A stretch of DNA of 6,441 bases from positions 1 through 6,441 of the forward strand of contig JBGTLA010000008.1 of NCBI GenBank assembly GCA_041744375.1. The letters are read 5' to 3'. Source of the DNA: JBGTLA01 sp041744375. Lineage in GTDB: Bacteria; Actinomycetota; Acidimicrobiia; Spongiisociales; ZC4RG35. The notes beneath the pieces were generated by a model that saw only the letters and a list, made by a program, of their open reading frames with translations, ran no database searches and was not told where the DNA came from. The translations under genes and the position numbers were made by a program. Position 1 is the first letter of the stretch; each line of letters starts with the position of its first letter. Of the stretch, positions 5,890 through 6,441 are shown one piece after another.

Positions 5890-5904
5890 GACCGGCTCCT
5901 CAGG
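5885..5904. terminator. Inverted repeat spanning the convergent rex and hemY stops
   Basis: CCTGAG (5885-5890) and CTCAGG (5899-5904) form a 6-bp stem with an 8-nt loop, accggctc. The rex TGA lies in the left arm and the opposing TGA in the right arm. There is no T tract on either side, so as an intrinsic terminator it is weak; it could mark the transcript end in both directions. Confidence 0.35.
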
Positions 5905-6441
5905 AAGCGAGGCGGGATGCGAGGGTGCCGGCCGCCCGGGCGAGTTGAGACAACCCAACCCCGTCGTACTCCCAGCCGGCCACACTCACCCCGTCCGGGA
6001 GGGCATCAACCACGGCGGCGCGTGCCTGGAGCCGTGCGGCCGTGTATTGGGGAATACCGGGCACGTGGCGCACGACGTGGGTCATCACCACCTGCGGTGA
6101 CGATCCGAGGGCCCGGCCCAATTCACCGGCCACCTGGTCGGCCAGTTCGTCGTCGCTCTTGTTCAGCACCTCGGCACGGGAGGCACCGCCGACTATCGCC
6201 TTCACCAGCCCTCTACCGTGCGGTGCTCGGGACGGCGCGTAAGCCGACTCGAAGAGGAACCCCAGGGCGCCGAAACCCTCGTCGGGGCCGATCAGCATCC
6301 CCATGGCTTGGGGGAGCGGCGTCGTCACCCCCAGCCACACCACCGCCACCGGAGCCGAACGGCACGGGGCCAGCAGCCCGGCAACCGGCCCGCCCATCAG
6401 ACGACTCACCGTCGCCGGGTCCACCGCCAGCACCACGCGCT
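5900..6441 (-). CDS. hemY: HemY-type protoporphyrinogen/coproporphyrinogen oxidase, C-terminal part
   Basis: The C-terminal 180 or so residues of an FAD-dependent oxidase of heme synthesis are visible; the gene continues past the right edge, and the first visible codons (VVLAVDPATVSRLM) are internal. Family features are the AVDPAT...RLMGG segment, APVAVVWLGV, GFGALGFLFES, HGRGLVKAIVGGA, SDDELADQVAGELGRALG, then RHVPGIPQYTAARLQ (usually RWP.a.PQY..gh) and the final FAD-contacting VAGWEYDGVGLSQLARAA (usually AG..Y.GVG). The enzyme oxidises coproporphyrinogen III in the actinobacterial pathway, or protoporphyrinogen IX in the classical one; the sequence alone does not decide. The usual PDC after GVG is SQL here. 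It is tail-to-tail with rex, 10 bp apart, which supports a heme and respiration locus. Confidence 0.85.
   Translation of the reverse strand, partial: RVVLAVDPATVSRLMGGPVAGLLAPCRSAPVAVVWLGVTTPLPQAMGMLIGPDEGFGALGFLFESAYAPSRAPHGRGLVKAIVGGASRAEVLNKSDDELADQVAGELGRALGSSPQVVMTHVVRHVPGIPQYTAARLQARAAVVDALPDGVSVAGWEYDGVGLSQLARAAGTLASRLAS

Noticed and set aside
5260..5985. A 241-codon minus-strand open frame across rex
   Set aside because: It is antisense to the conserved rex sequence and overlaps the hemY-like gene in another frame.

Overview
The window is GC-rich bacterial DNA with strong G/C third-position bias. Its gene families point to a high-GC actinobacterium, most likely from the Acidimicrobiia or a related lineage. 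The reasons are an SLH-like repeat of the RGCNPP...FCPDD type, an AfsR-like BTAD/NB-ARC/TPR regulator, a MenJ-like geranylgeranyl reductase, an actinobacterial Rex, and start codons sitting 6-8 nt behind -10-like hexamers as in leaderless actinobacterial genes. The taxonomic call is inference; no rRNA or marker gene is present.

Left third (1-3013): a decayed region. On the minus strand, bases 1-245 hold the 5'-truncated remains of a secreted protein with SLH-like repeats, running off the left edge. It meets head-to-head, at about 232-238, a plus-strand AfsR/SARP-type regulator whose N-terminal DNA-binding domain is missing. The regulator remnant still shows, in order, BTAD, NB-ARC ATPase and TPR domains. 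It is broken by a +1 frameshift at 414-416, an in-frame TAA at 1920-1922 and a -1 frameshift near 1983-1990, so it would be annotated as two or three separate ORFs although it is one dead gene.

Middle (3010-5143): a complete minus-strand FAD-dependent geranylgeranyl reductase resembling menaquinone reductase MenJ. It is divergently transcribed from a two-gene plus-strand unit made of a 65-residue hypothetical protein and an AbiEii-like nucleotidyltransferase that overlap by 19 bp. The 89-bp divergent spacer carries a -10-like element just before each start codon, suggesting two leaderless transcripts. The pair looks like a toxin-antitoxin or minimal nucleotidyltransferase module and is the best candidate for an under-described system here.

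Right (5144-6441): rex, the NADH/NAD+-sensing repressor, preceded by a possible 34-codon leaderless upstream ORF that overlaps its start. Facing it after 10 bp is the C-terminal part of a HemY-type protoporphyrinogen/coproporphyrinogen oxidase that continues past the right edge. MenJ-like (quinone), Rex (redox sensor) and HemY (heme) together form a respiration-related neighbourhood into which the nucleotidyltransferase pair is inserted. I found no tRNA, rRNA, CRISPR array or insertion sequence.
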